Source: an uncultured bacterium (GTDB lineage Bacteria > Planctomycetota > Phycisphaerae > Phycisphaerales > SM1A02). Taken from it: a DNA stretch of 41,841 nt. The stretch is taken from assembly GCA_903898755.1 (NCBI GenBank), contig CAIUGT010000084.1:1-41841 (forward strand), given 5' to 3'. The notes under the pieces are model-generated. The model made no database searches. It worked only from the letters and a program-made list of their open reading frames with translations, and was not told the origin of the DNA. The position numbers and the translations under genes were made by a program. Below are positions 15,484-23,930 of the stretch, in pieces. The number at the start of each line of letters is the position of its first letter. Position 1 is the first letter of the stretch.

Positions 15484-17471
15484 GTCGATGGAACTGGTTC
15501 GCCAATTCCTTGATCCAACATTGCCGCAACGCTCCAGGCTTGACCCACGCAACCGCCGGCATTTTGCGGTAAATCACCATCGGCGACTTCACAAATTTGC
15601 CCCAGACAACCGTGGCGCAAATGTTCTTGAAATTGGTTTTGGATTTCTGTCGCGCGCTTGGAATTTCCCAACGTTCGCAGCGCGCAACCCAGCGGCGCTA
15701 TAAGCCACGGCCAAGCGGTGCCATTGTGATACGCCTGGTCGCGCGTTTGAACACGACCGCCGTAGCGGCCAACATAGCCAGGAGAATTTTTTTCAAGTGT
15801 GCGTAGTCCATACGGAGTGAGTAAATCTTTTTCCACGCGTGCCACCATTTTTTTCGCGACCACAGTTGGAATGAGTTGCACCAAAGGCTGCACGGCGAAA
15901 AGTTGGTTGGGTCGTTGTAGCGTGTCGACACCTTGGGGACTATCAAGCGTATCCGCGAGTTGATCTTGGTTGGCGTTGATGTAGCGCGCGAAACTTTTTT
16001 GCGCCTTGGAAAGCGCGGCGATCCATTCGCTTGCGTCTTGCTTCAGTTTGGGCGCCCATTCAATCAGCGTGGCAAGCAAGCCACACCAGAGCGCGTTGAT
16101 TTCCACGGGTTTTCCCATGCGCGGAGTGATCACGGTCGCTCCCACTTTGGCGTCCATCCATGTGAGTTGCGTGCCGGGATCGGTGGCAATAAGCAATCCG
16201 TCGGCGGAATCAACGTGAATTCCGTGGCGCGTGCCCTTAGTGAATGCGTTGAAGATTTTGACAAGCGTTGGAAAAAGATCACGCGCCAATGAGAAATCCC
16301 CCGAGGCGTTCACGGTGCGCCGCGCGGCGTGCGCCAGAAGCAGGGGCGCGTCGACGCTGTTGTCCAACCACGGTTCGCCAGGTGATGGAAAACGATTTGG
16401 AAGCAGACCGTCTTTTTCAAAGTGAGCCAGTGATCGAAGAATTGACGCCGCCTCTTCAAAGCGACCAGTTTCTAAGCAAAGTCCTGGCAATGAAATCAAC
16501 GCGTCGCGGCCCCAATCCGCGAACCATGGATACCCCGCGATAATGCTTGTGCCGCGCGAACCATTTGGAAGCGGGCGATCCACTATGAATTGATCCGCGG
16601 CAAGAACCAACCGCGCGCGAAATGAATCCGACTCCGCTTTGGCCAACGCGATCAAGGATTGATCGCGCGCGACGGTTGCCGCCATCAGGCGCGCGCCTTC
16701 TCCGGCTGATTCCGAGCGCGTGCTCGCTGTGAAACCGCGCGATTCCCCAGGCTTCAGCGTGATTTTTAAAATGCCAGCACAGCAGTGCGCGTCCACGCAG
16801 TCGTAGCCGCATGCTTCCTCTACGGGCAAAAAATAATTGGAGTACCAGGCGCCATCCACCACGGCGGTGGCGCCATCGGCTTGAAGAAAAATATCCTTGC
16901 CTTCGCCGTTGGCGTGATCAATGCAAACATGAAGTCCGCGCTCGTGCTGTTGAATGCGCGGCGTGAATGCATTTGGTTTCACAAGTTGATCGTGCGGTCG
17001 GTGATTGACCATGCATTTCAATTCAAGATCAATGGCGTCGTTGCCGCCACGAACCGTGAGAACAATTGCAGTTGTGTTGCGGCCGCGCGCCATGGCAATA
17101 CGCTCTTCCAGAATTGAGGCGCCAATGGTCCATTCACGCACAATGATTGATCCATCAAGCCAAACCCGCGAAAGAAAGGCGAGGCCAGGCGCTTCCATGC
17201 CACTGACCCATTGATTGGCGGACAATTGGGTGCGCACACTTTTGGTGACTACGGCGATTTCAATTTTGGATACCAGCATGGTGCGCCCCGCGGGAGGATC
17301 TGTTGCCGCGATCAGAATCCCATGCCATCGCCGCTGCAATGCGCCGCTGATAGTTCCAAACGCGTAACCGCCAAGCGCGTTGGTGCTCAGCCACTCCAAT
17401 TTCGCAGCACATTGCGCGTTGGGCCATGAGCTTGGCGTTAAGTCAATGAACGGTTTCGAATTGTTCGCCAT
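15480..17471 (-). CDS. glycogen debranching enzyme, amylo-alpha-1,6-glucosidase type
   Basis: The 663-residue product (ATG 17471, preceded by a GGAG Shine-Dalgarno 9 nt upstream; a frame open to 17528 adds 19 residues) has the two-part layout of bacterial GDE proteins. The N-terminal domain begins EWLSTNALGGYAFGTISG with RRWHGILIAA. The C-terminal (alpha/alpha)6 barrel carries YPWFADWGRDALISLPGL, DGLLPNRF, LTWMDAKVGATVITPRMGKP and VEINALWCGLL. It should remove alpha-1,6 branch glucose residues during glycogen breakdown in the cytoplasm. The stop overlaps the start of the ECF sigma gene (ATGA). No other glycogen genes are in the window. Confidence 0.92.
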   Translation of the reverse strand: MANNSKPFIDLTPSSWPNAQCAAKLEWLSTNALGGYAFGTISGALQRRWHGILIAATDPPAGRTMLVSKIEIAVVTKSVRTQLSANQWVSGMEAPGLAFLSRVWLDGSIIVREWTIGASILEERIAMARGRNTTAIVLTVRGGNDAIDLELKCMVNHRPHDQLVKPNAFTPRIQQHERGLHVCIDHANGEGKDIFLQADGATAVVDGAWYSNYFLPVEEACGYDCVDAHCCAGILKITLKPGESRGFTASTRSESAGEGARLMAATVARDQSLIALAKAESDSFRARLVLAADQFIVDRPLPNGSRGTSIIAGYPWFADWGRDALISLPGLCLETGRFEEAASILRSLAHFEKDGLLPNRFPSPGEPWLDNSVDAPLLLAHAARRTVNASGDFSLARDLFPTLVKIFNAFTKGTRHGIHVDSADGLLIATDPGTQLTWMDAKVGATVITPRMGKPVEINALWCGLLATLIEWAPKLKQDASEWIAALSKAQKSFARYINANQDQLADTLDSPQGVDTLQRPNQLFAVQPLVQLIPTVVAKKMVARVEKDLLTPYGLRTLEKNSPGYVGRYGGRVQTRDQAYHNGTAWPWLIAPLGCALRTLGNSKRATEIQNQFQEHLRHGCLGQICEVADGDLPQNAGGCVGQAWSVAAMLDQGIGEPVPST

Positions 17472-17549
17472 GGGGTTGATCTCCAAGAAAACTTTTATGA
17501 ACGCCGCAAGCCCGTCGCAGCATGTCAATCACAAGAACAACACGCGCAA

Positions 17550-18666
17550 TTATTTTTTCTTTTCAGACTCGCCGCGGCGTCGCTGCAATTCAGCGATCAC
17601 AAACCCGGACATGTATCCGTCCAACACTTTTTGCGGATTGCCAACTTCAAAACCAGTGCGATGATCCTTGACGCGATTGTCATAAAACACATAGCTGCGA
17701 ATTTGATTGCCCCAATCACGGGTGACCTTGCCGCCAGTGGCCGTGGCCAACTCACTGGCGCGGCGTTCTTCTTCCAGTTGCTCCAACTTGCCGCGCATGA
17801 CGTTCATGGCTTGCTTTTTATTTTGTGATTGATCGCGGAATGTGCTGGCCACAACTTGCAAGCCGGTTGGAATATGGTTGATGCGAACCGCGCTGGCCAC
17901 CTTGTTCACGTTCTGTCCGCCGGGACCAGATGCGCGCACAAACGCAATGATTTCAAGGTCTTTTGCGGGAATTTCTAAATCGGCGTCCTCAAATTCGGGG
18001 GTGACATCCACGGTGGCAAAACTGGTTTGTCGTTTGCCTTCAGCGTTGAAGGGGCTCACGCGGGCCAATCGATGCGCGCCGCGTTCGCAACTCATGTAGC
18101 CATAGGCGAATGGACCAGTGATGCGGTAACCAACTTCGCTCACGCCCGCTTCGTTGCCGGCGATGCGATGCAATTCCTCCGCCTTCCAACCCATCTCGCT
18201 CCAGTAATACAAGTACATGCGCTCCAACATGCCCGCCCAATCTTCCGCCTCCGTGCCACCAGCGCCAGCGGTGATGTCAACAAAGCATGCGCGATGATCG
18301 TGCTTGCGGCCAAGCAAACTTTGTGTTTCCACCACCCCCATGCGTTGTTGCAATCGAAAGAGCGCGGCGTCGGCTTCTTTTAATAAATCCTTGTCACCGG
18401 ATTCTCTAGAAAGTTCATAACCCACTTTCGCGTCCTCAAAATCAGAAATGCATTGCTCAAGCGGTTCAATCTGCGAGCGCACAAGTTTGAGTTCGTTAAT
18501 GACAACTTGCGCGGCTTTCTGGTCGTTCCAAAAATGGCCTTCGCCCATTTGGCGATTCAATTCCGCGCGTTCGCTTAATTTTCTGGGGTAGTCAAAGAGA
18601 GTCGCGGATGGCTGAAATCCGCGCCTCAAGTTCATCGATCACTGGTTGGTGTGCGTCAAAGTTCAT
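17550..18666 (-). CDS. prfB: peptide chain release factor 2, expressed by programmed +1 frameshift
   Basis: RF2 releases the peptide at UGA and UAA codons. The protein carries the RF2 stop-recognition motif SPF (RVSPFNAEG) and the catalytic GGQ (RASGPGGQNVNKV). It is encoded in two frames. A 24-codon opening frame starts at ATG 18666 (MNFDAHQPVIDEL…RDSL) and reaches CTT-TGA-C at 18597-18591. Slippage by +1 gives L-D-Y and continues in the main frame to 17550, for 371 residues in total. The start at 18635 seen by simple frame calling is therefore false. This is the classical autoregulation: when RF2 is scarce the ribosome pauses at UGA and shifts. It is a single-gene unit divergent from the aminotransferase gene. 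Confidence 0.95.
18591..18597 (-). promoter_or_regulatory. RF2 programmed frameshift site CTTTGAC
   Basis: The heptamer CTT TGA C is identical to the classical RF2 shift site: codon 24 (Leu CTT), then in-frame TGA, then C. No AGGGGG-like Shine-Dalgarno stimulator precedes it; the preceding codons read ATC CGC GAC TCT. Confidence 0.92.
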
Positions 18667-18716
18667 CGGGTGAGTGTAGCGAACACCGGTGAATTGCTGC
18701 GTGTATCTTTCATTTG

Positions 18717-19946
18717 ATGCAGGTTTCATCCCACATCAGCCGCATGAAGGAAAGCGCCACGTTGGCCGTTGCCGCAAAGGCCGCCGCGTTGAAGGCCGCG
18801 GGGAAGCCCGTGATTGGTTTTGGCGTGGGTGAGCCGGACTTTGACACGCCCGCCAATATTCGCGAGGCCGCCAAGCAAGCGATTGATAAAGGCATGACGC
18901 GCTACGCGCCAACGCCTGGTGATAAAGCGTCGCGCGAGGCAATCGCCAAAAAGTTACGTGATGAAAACGGAATCGCTTGCAATGCGCAAGACATCACTCT
19001 GACCGTGGGCGCCAAGCACGCTATTTACATGTCGCTGATGGCCATCATTGAGCCCGGCGCTGGCGACGAAGTGATTTTGCCAACTCCCGCGTGGGTGAGT
19101 TACAAACCGTTGATCGAACTCGCGGGCGCCGCGTGCATTGAAGTTCCTTCAAGCGTTGCAACGAATTTTAAAATGACCGCCGCACAATTGGAGGCGGCAA
19201 TCACTCCGCGCACGCGCGCGATTATGTTGAACAGTCCCAGCAATCCTTGCGGCACCGTGTACACGGTGAAGGAATTCGCCGCGCTGATAGATGTTCTCGC
19301 CAAGCATCCAAATATCACCGTGGTTAGCGACGAGATTTATGAAAAGCTGATTTACCCCGAGATTGAAGCGGGTTTGAAGCATGTCAGTCCTGGGGCGGAC
19401 GCGCGGCTGGCCGATCGAACAATCACAATCAACGGCATGAGCAAGGCGTTCGCCATGACAGGGTGGCGCGTTGGATATCTCGCGGCGCCAGGAAAGAATG
19501 GCATGCTTGCGAAAGAAATTATTAAGTTGCAAGGCCAGATGACCAACTCAATTCCAAGTTTTATTATGCCAGCGGTAGTGGAGGCTTTGACCAATTCCGC
19601 TGCCAGCGTGGAGACCATGCGTCAATCGTTCGCGGCGCGCGCGGCGTTGGTGCACAAGTTGCTCAGCGGTATCAAGCGATTGAATGTTTGCAAATCCACT
19701 GGCGCTTTTTATTCATTCCCTGACATTCATGCATGCTTGGGTTTGAAAACATCGGCAGGCCGCATGATTGACTCTGCGCAAACCTTCGCGGAGGCGTTGC
19801 TTGAGGAAACATTTGTGGCCGTGGTACCTGGCGAAGATTTTGGAGAGTGCGCGCGCGAAAATATTCGTATTAGTTTCGCTTGCTCAGAATCGAACATTCG
19901 CGAAGGGTTGGAGCGATTGGAAAATTTCGTCAATGCACTGGCGTAA
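18717..19946 (+). CDS. class I aspartate aminotransferase (subgroup Ib-like)
   Basis: The 409-residue PLP enzyme starts at ATG 18717 (the frame also has TTG at 18714). Diagnostic parts are IGFGVGEPDFDTP, TRYAPTPGDKASREAIA, LTVGAKHAIYMSLMA, LNSPSNPCGTVY, and VVSDEIYEKLIY. The Schiff-base lysine Lys243 lies in NGMSKAFAMTGWRVGYLAAP, and the carboxylate-binding Arg region is near NIRISFACSE. It should interconvert aspartate and oxaloacetate with 2-oxoglutarate/glutamate; subgroup Ib members sometimes also transaminate prephenate. Cytoplasmic. Its 3' end overlaps the convergent M28 peptidase gene by 17 bp. No terminator is visible in the overlap. Confidence 0.93.
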   Translation: MQVSSHISRMKESATLAVAAKAAALKAAGKPVIGFGVGEPDFDTPANIREAAKQAIDKGMTRYAPTPGDKASREAIAKKLRDENGIACNAQDITLTVGAKHAIYMSLMAIIEPGAGDEVILPTPAWVSYKPLIELAGAACIEVPSSVATNFKMTAAQLEAAITPRTRAIMLNSPSNPCGTVYTVKEFAALIDVLAKHPNITVVSDEIYEKLIYPEIEAGLKHVSPGADARLADRTITINGMSKAFAMTGWRVGYLAAPGKNGMLAKEIIKLQGQMTNSIPSFIMPAVVEALTNSAASVETMRQSFAARAALVHKLLSGIKRLNVCKSTGAFYSFPDIHACLGLKTSAGRMIDSAQTFAEALLEETFVAVVPGEDFGECARENIRISFACSESNIREGLERLENFVNALA

Positions 19947-21723
19947 GCGCCGCGTGTTCCATCGCTGTGTTGGCGCGCAGCGTTTGTGAAGCGGGCGCAA
20001 CAGCGAACAGCATTAATAAAAAAGTTGCGTACAAACCGCTCAAAATGCCGCGAAAAAGCGGCATGGAAAGACCCACATCTGACCAACTGAGTATTTCCAG
20101 AGGGGCATACATAGTGGCAGCGATGACGATGGGAAATAAAATTGCAAGAAAGGAAGTGGCAACGCTTTGAACACCAAAGATGGATGCGCCAAGCCATGCC
20201 GCACAACCCGCGCTGATGACTAAAGGAAGAAGAATTGCTCCAACTCCAGGCGCGATGAACGAGATGACAAGATTGAATATTGCCAGCGCGCTCCAAATTC
20301 CACACCAACTTTTCCAAGGTGAGTTGTCCCTCAGCAACCTGTTCGCGGTGAGCCACGAAACTGGAACGCAAATGACGGCCAGAAAAACGTACACTAAAAT
20401 TCCATGCGGCGGCCAGTAGGCTGACGCGAACTGCACGGTCCATGATGAAGTTGTTTGCAGCTCAAGCAATCTTTCCGCGTAGTGTCGTCCGAACAAATCC
20501 ATTCGCTCCATAATCCAAGATACGGCCATGACCAAAACAATTGTTGCCAGAAGTGACACCACCACGGCTATAGCGCCCTTGAAATAGTCGCGTGTGAACA
20601 AGCCGCCGCTTTCATTCTTCACTTGCTTGCGAGCAACACGGGCGCCAAATCCAACCACGCCAAGCAACGCGGCAAAGGAAAGAACAACTCCGCTTCTCGC
20701 CGGCCACGCCACGATGAATCGGCCAAAAACATCTATAAATACCGCACTATCGGAGGGAAATGCATCCGCGGGCATGGCGCACAATCCGCTCAATGCTTGC
20801 GTGGCCATGTCGCCTTCATGTTGCAACGCCGCCAAATTCACGACGTTGAATGTGTCGGCGGAAGTGTGGTAGCGCGCAATGGCGCCAGTGCATGCAATAT
20901 TAATTCCCGTTTGTCCGCGCGCCAAGAAAGCGGTGAGGTCGGTGCCATTGGGCATGCGTCGATAGATCTCCACAAAGAACGAACCCATGACTGGATGTGA
21001 GATGTGCGGCGCGATGGCGTTGATGAGCGCCAAGTCATTGGGACCCGTCTCAAAAAGTTGCGCTGGTCCATCGCCGCCACGATTGTCAATATTAATAACC
21101 GCTCCAATGTCATTGGCCCAAGCATGGTTTTGCGCGAAAAGTTTTGCACCCAATAAACCTGCTTCTTCCCCATCGGTCACCAAAATAATCACGGGTCGCT
21201 CCGGAGTCTCTTGCAATGTCAACATGCGAGCCACATCAAGACATACCGCAACTCCCATACCGTTGTCGGAACCGCCTGGCGAACCCGCCACTGAATCATG
21301 GTGCGACACTAAAAGAATGGCGGGCAATTGTTGTCGGCCTTCTTTGCGGATAAAAATATTCCGCAGCGTGACTTCGCCGCGCCCGGGAACTTTCACCGTG
21401 GCAATTTGTTCCTGCGGCGCGTATCCCAGCGATACAAAATATTCCTTCAGGCGCGCCACCGCCGCAATGTTGGCCGCGCTTGCGACAGGGCGAGGCTGTT
21501 CTCCCAAAACAAATCGCGCCGCAGTGAGCGCACGAATGGCTGAAAAGCCCGAAGAATCAGCTGCTTTTGGAGGCGTGGGTTGCAATCCTTGCCACGACAC
21601 GACCCAAATGACCATCATGATCACAACGGCACATGAAATTAAAATTGGTCTACGCGGCCAAGCAGTCACGGTCTGGTCAAACACATTCAACGGGTTGGTG
21701 GCTTCGCGTGAAGTCGTGCTCAC
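19930..21723 (-). CDS. M28-family zinc metallopeptidase with C-terminal membrane domain
   Basis: The 597-residue protein has an N-terminal membrane helix (~26-44) and an M28 (aminopeptidase-type) domain at ~60-320, probably outside the membrane. Zinc ligand motifs are in place: SHHDS (His141), GGSDNG (Asp153), DGEEAG (Glu186/187), NIDNRG (Asp213) and RYHTSADT (His286). The remaining ~270 residues contain about six to eight membrane helices, a layout like the ER-type M28 (Fxna/ERMP1) family. The start is GTG, and it overlaps the TGA of nuoB as GTGA, which suggests translational coupling. It probably trims peptides at the membrane; the substrate is unknown. Confidence 0.88.
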   Translation of the reverse strand: MSTTSREATNPLNVFDQTVTAWPRRPILISCAVVIMMVIWVVSWQGLQPTPPKAADSSGFSAIRALTAARFVLGEQPRPVASAANIAAVARLKEYFVSLGYAPQEQIATVKVPGRGEVTLRNIFIRKEGRQQLPAILLVSHHDSVAGSPGGSDNGMGVAVCLDVARMLTLQETPERPVIILVTDGEEAGLLGAKLFAQNHAWANDIGAVINIDNRGGDGPAQLFETGPNDLALINAIAPHISHPVMGSFFVEIYRRMPNGTDLTAFLARGQTGINIACTGAIARYHTSADTFNVVNLAALQHEGDMATQALSGLCAMPADAFPSDSAVFIDVFGRFIVAWPARSGVVLSFAALLGVVGFGARVARKQVKNESGGLFTRDYFKGAIAVVVSLLATIVLVMAVSWIMERMDLFGRHYAERLLELQTTSSWTVQFASAYWPPHGILVYVFLAVICVPVSWLTANRLLRDNSPWKSWCGIWSALAIFNLVISFIAPGVGAILLPLVISAGCAAWLGASIFGVQSVATSFLAILFPIVIAATMYAPLEILSWSDVGLSMPLFRGILSGLYATFLLMLFAVAPASQTLRANTAMEHAALTPVH

Positions 21724-22289
21724 GTGGCGCCAACGGTCACAGGAACAGGCATGCCGCGCGGTTGATAGTTGGGCGCCAGTGAAATATTAAGCGGCAATCG
21801 CTTGCCATCCGGATCGCGCGGAATATTGTCTTCATCAATAATCCGTTGAATGGCCATAATTCCTTCGATCAACATTTCGGGTCGCGGTGGGCAACCAGGC
21901 ACATACACATCCACTGGAATAAATTGATCAACGCCTTGTACCACCGCGTAGGTGTCAAACACGCCGCCAGTGCTGGCGCATGCGCCCATGGAAATGACCC
22001 ACTTGGGTTCCGTCATTTGTGTGTAGATGCGTTGCAATACTGGCAAGCATTTCACGCTGACTCGTCCCGCAACAATAAGCAAGTCCGCTTGGCGTGGACT
22101 GAAGCGCATCACCTCTGCGCCAAAGCGCGAAAGATCAAAGCGACTACATGCGGTAGCCATGAGTTCAATGCCGCAGCATGCCGTGGCAAATGGAAGCGGC
22201 CACACACTTGATCTTCGCGACCAATTCACGACCCGTTGAAGTTGCGTGGTGAGAATGCTGTCGCTTGGTAATGCTGTTTCAATGCCCAT
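21720..22289 (-). CDS. nuoB: NADH-quinone oxidoreductase subunit B
   Basis: The 189-residue subunit of respiratory complex I carries the terminal iron-sulfur cluster N2. All four cluster ligands are visible: Cys38-Cys39 in [10 protein letters not shown], Cys104 in MGACASTGG, and Cys133 in VPGCPPRPE. Other conserved parts are [31 protein letters not shown], and [12 protein letters not shown] Shine-Dalgarno AGGA lies 5 nt before the ATG at 22289. It is a peripheral membrane protein of the complex. Unusually, no other nuo gene adjoins it: an M28 peptidase gene is coupled downstream and a divergent gene lies upstream. Confidence 0.95.
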   Translation of the reverse strand: MGIETALPSDSILTTQLQRVVNWSRRSSVWPLPFATACCGIELMATACSRFDLSRFGAEVMRFSPRQADLLIVAGRVSVKCLPVLQRIYTQMTEPKWVISMGACASTGGVFDTYAVVQGVDQFIPVDVYVPGCPPRPEMLIEGIMAIQRIIDEDNIPRDPDGKRLPLNISLAPNYQPRGMPVPVTVGAT

Positions 22290-22388
22290 AGGTTTCCTAT
22301 CCTAGGGTGAGGCGGGATTTCAGACTAGTCGTGATTGAAAATTCATTTCAGAGCCAAAACAATGTGAATTCAAGGGAATCCATTCCGT

Positions 22389-22400
22389 CGAACATGTTCG
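22389..22400. promoter_or_regulatory. 12-bp palindrome CGAACATGTTCG in the nuoB upstream spacer
   Basis: This perfect palindrome lies in the 252-bp divergent spacer between nuoB and the DUF1570-like gene. Its 10-bp core GAACATGTTC also occurs at 14710-14719 over the Tricorn start codon. It could be an operator, but the spacing between half-sites (2 bp) does not fit the 4-bp spacing of the Gram-positive LexA box. The rest of the spacer shows nothing I can name. Confidence 0.25.
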
Positions 22401-22541
22401 CAAGGTGTACAAAAAACTGATTTTGATCTAGATTTCATTGATCGTGTTGATGTCTCGTCCAGATTGTCTTTGTACGAACAGTCGCGATTGACACAGAAAA
22501 TTGTGAACTTCAAAGCAATGTGTACATATACATGGATGGAA

Positions 22542-23903
22542 ATGAAATTCATGACTTCCATGCGACTTATTTGCAATATGTTTTTTGTAGGAGTTGCGCT
22601 GGGTTCTCTGCAAGCGCGCGGCTCGTTTCAAAATACCGCGGACGGTGTTGCTGCGACGACAGAGATACATGAGCAAGGCGTCAAGTTCACCAAAGATCAA
22701 ACGCCAATTACGGAATCCACGGTGTTCAAGGAAACGGCGAAGTTGCTGCCGAATCTTGCAAAAAGTGAAACCAAACACTACGTGATTTTGTCAGATACAT
22801 CGCCTCAAGACGTCACCATGGTGGGGACATTGCTTGAGGTGACCTTTGAGAAATATATTGATGTCTGCGACGCACTTGGTTGGCACCCAAGACCATTGCG
22901 ACACAAACTTGTCGCCGTGGTATTTCGAGAGCAGAACGATTACTTGGATTTTGCAGTGAAGAATGACAAGGTGACAAAAACGTGGGCGGTGGGGTATTAC
23001 AGTCCGTTCTTTGATCGCCTTGTATTTTATAAATCGGAGAGCGGGGCGGATGTGCAGAAAGTTGTGCAGCAATTGAATGCGCAAGACCGCAAAGTGCAAC
23101 AAGCGGAGCAAATACAACAGGCCGCTGGACGCGCGCTTCGACCAAATGCACAACTAACCCATGCCAAAAATCAACTTGCGGCTGAGCACAATCGCATCAA
23201 TGACTTGGCTGCGGGTAGTTTTGTGAGCACCGCGGTGCATGAAGCAGCGCATCAACTTTTTTTTCATACAGATATCCAGCGAAATGGGTCGCCGTATCCG
23301 CTGTGGCTTGCGGAAGGATTAGCCACCAACTTTGAAACCGAACGAACGGATATTCAGTTTGGATATCAAGTGGATAATTGGCGCCGACGCGACGCTTTCA
23401 AGTTGGCATGGGAGAAAGACGGTCTTGTGCCACTTGAAATTATGTTGACGCAGGAAACTTTCTCGGATGGAACGAATTCGGCAGAAGCCATCGCAAATTT
23501 TTACGCTCAGTCCTATGTATTCACCAATTGGTTGATGCGTGAGCGTCCAACCGAGTTGCGCTTGTATATGGAATCTCTTCTTGATGGCTCATTTGCGATC
23601 GCTAGCCAGCGCAAGAAAAATTTTGAGAACATTTTTGGTCCTATTCCGCGCTTGGAGCGAAGTTGGGCGCGTTATGAGGGACAACGAAACAAGGAATTTC
23701 TCTCTTGTCCCAATTGCAAGCGAATGTTGACAAAGTCACCGAAGGTTTTAAAGCCGGTTCTTGATCTATCAGCGAAGCCCGCGGGGGAGCAGCCAGAGAC
23801 GGCGACCGAAAATGCAACAGTTCCTGTGAATCCAGTTGCGCCCGTTCCAAGCAAAGCAAGCGAGCAACCAGAGACTCAATCAACCCCCGTGCCGCCGAAA
23901 TAG
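22542..23903 (+). CDS. exported DUF1570-like zinc metalloprotease candidate
   Basis: From ATG 22542 the product is 453 residues with a signal peptide (MKFMTSMRLIC…ALGSLQARG); the frame open from 22464 adds 26 unlikely residues. A gluzincin-like metal site is seen: HEAAH at 233-237 within VSTAVHEAAHQLFFHT and a Glu at ~258 in LAEGLATNFE. This matches the DUF1570 family that is expanded in planctomycetes. A segment at ~170-225 is Gln/Ala-rich and helical. The C-terminal ~60 residues are Pro/Ala/Glu-rich after a CPNCKRML segment, and could be a disordered tail. Peptidase activity is inferred from the motif alone. The chemoreceptor gene follows 27 bp later, so the two may be co-transcribed. Confidence 0.8.
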   Translation: MKFMTSMRLICNMFFVGVALGSLQARGSFQNTADGVAATTEIHEQGVKFTKDQTPITESTVFKETAKLLPNLAKSETKHYVILSDTSPQDVTMVGTLLEVTFEKYIDVCDALGWHPRPLRHKLVAVVFREQNDYLDFAVKNDKVTKTWAVGYYSPFFDRLVFYKSESGADVQKVVQQLNAQDRKVQQAEQIQQAAGRALRPNAQLTHAKNQLAAEHNRINDLAAGSFVSTAVHEAAHQLFFHTDIQRNGSPYPLWLAEGLATNFETERTDIQFGYQVDNWRRRDAFKLAWEKDGLVPLEIMLTQETFSDGTNSAEAIANFYAQSYVFTNWLMRERPTELRLYMESLLDGSFAIASQRKKNFENIFGPIPRLERSWARYEGQRNKEFLSCPNCKRMLTKSPKVLKPVLDLSAKPAGEQPETATENATVPVNPVAPVPSKASEQPETQSTPVPPK

Positions 23904-23930
23904 AAACTATTTCGTTAGCATGAATTCATA

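Noticed and set aside
18624-18635. prfB start at 18635
   Set aside because: It is replaced by the start at 18666 followed by programmed +1 frameshifting at CTTTGAC.
22389-22400. SOS (LexA) box in the nuoB spacer
   Set aside because: The half-sites CGAAC/GTTCG are 2 bp apart, not the 4 bp of the known Gram-positive box, and neither neighbour is a DNA-repair gene.
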